Source: Xanthobacteraceae bacterium
GTDB taxonomy: Bacteria > Pseudomonadota > Alphaproteobacteria > Rhizobiales > Xanthobacteraceae
Length of the DNA: 5,527 bases
Direction of reading: 5' to 3'
NCBI GenBank assembly: GCA_030039655.1
Contig: JASHVC010000140.1
Span: forward strand, 1-5,527
Shown here: positions 5,323-5,527 of the stretch, piece after piece
Position numbering within the stretch: the stretch's first letter is position 1
Layout of the letters: every line of letters begins with the position of its first letter
The notes under the pieces: model-generated
The model's database searches: none
Seen by the model: the letters and a program-made list of their open reading frames with translations, nothing else
Told to the model about the DNA's origin: nothing
Translations under genes and position numbers: made by a program

Positions 5323-5527
5323 AACTATTGCTGCCGCTGGCGCATACGATCGCGCAACGCCTGGTCGCGCGCCGCGAGACCGTCGCGATCGCCGAATCCT
5401 CCACCGGTGGACTCATTGCGGCCGCCTTGTTGGCGGTGCCAGGCGCCTCCGCATACTTTCTCGGCGGTGCCGTGGTCTACACCGAGGCGGCGCGCGCAGC
5501 GCTCCTCAGCATTGGCAATGCCGAAAT
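5319..5527 (+). CDS. CinA C-terminal-domain protein / nicotinamide-nucleotide amidase-like (truncated by window edge)
   Basis: The first 69 codons are present and the gene leaves the right edge. GGAG (5309-5312) stands 6 bases before the ATG. The protein begins with a helix (MKLLLPLAHTIAQRLVARR), then TVAIAESSTGGLIAAALLAV (21-40), PGASAYFLGGAVVYT (41-55) and EAARAALLSIG (56-66). This is the start of the CinA C-terminal domain (PncC), which deamidates nicotinamide mononucleotide to nicotinic acid mononucleotide in pyridine nucleotide salvage. There is no N-terminal molybdopterin-binding-like domain, so this is a stand-alone amidase-type protein rather than full CinA. The usual ESCTGG motif reads ESSTGG here, with Ser in place of Cys at residue 28. 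Later active-site residues are outside the window, so activity cannot be judged. Codon use returns to GC-rich, unlike the 84-residue gene upstream. Confidence 0.88.
   Translation, partial: MKLLLPLAHTIAQRLVARRETVAIAESSTGGLIAAALLAVPGASAYFLGGAVVYTEAARAALLSIGNAE

Overview
The window looks like accessory chromosomal DNA of a GC-rich proteobacterium. The PdxR/MocR-type regulator, two LysR regulators, the CinA-family protein and the codon use would suit a Burkholderia-like beta- or a rhizobial alphaproteobacterium. No rRNA, tRNA or marker gene fixes the genus. No insertion sequence, CRISPR array or RNA gene was seen.

Layout: the window is a row of small regulator/target modules, three of them divergent. 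(1) Positions 1-1965: a truncated leftward gene with a nitroreductase-like N-terminus faces a rightward MocR-type regulator (winged helix plus PLP aminotransferase-like domain). The short gap between them holds repeated half-sites that look like the regulator's operator. (2) Positions 2097-3593: a leftward LysR regulator of the CrgA-like type faces a small rightward NTF2/SnoaL-like (lumazine-binding-like) gene. That gene has a strong ribosome site and start at 3210, but its fifth codon is TAA; the same frame then continues as a good family N-terminus. It is therefore called a pseudogene, or at best a gene surviving by re-initiation at 3261. (3) Positions 3638-5203: a second leftward LysR regulator (PtrR/YneJ-like) faces a two-gene rightward unit, an unrecognised 84-residue cysteine-containing protein coupled by a 4-base overlap to a YdhR-like putative monooxygenase. 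(4) Positions 5204-5527: a short spacer with an inverted repeat and a possible 33-codon ORF leads into a CinA C-terminal-domain gene cut by the window edge.

How the genes work together is inferred from layout: each regulator probably controls the gene it faces and itself. I see no evidence that the modules form one pathway, and no defence system, toxin-antitoxin pair or phage gene. The items most worth a second look are the early stop in the NTF2-like gene, the MocR/nitroreductase-like pair with its operator-like repeats, and the unrecognised 84-residue partner of the YdhR-like protein.
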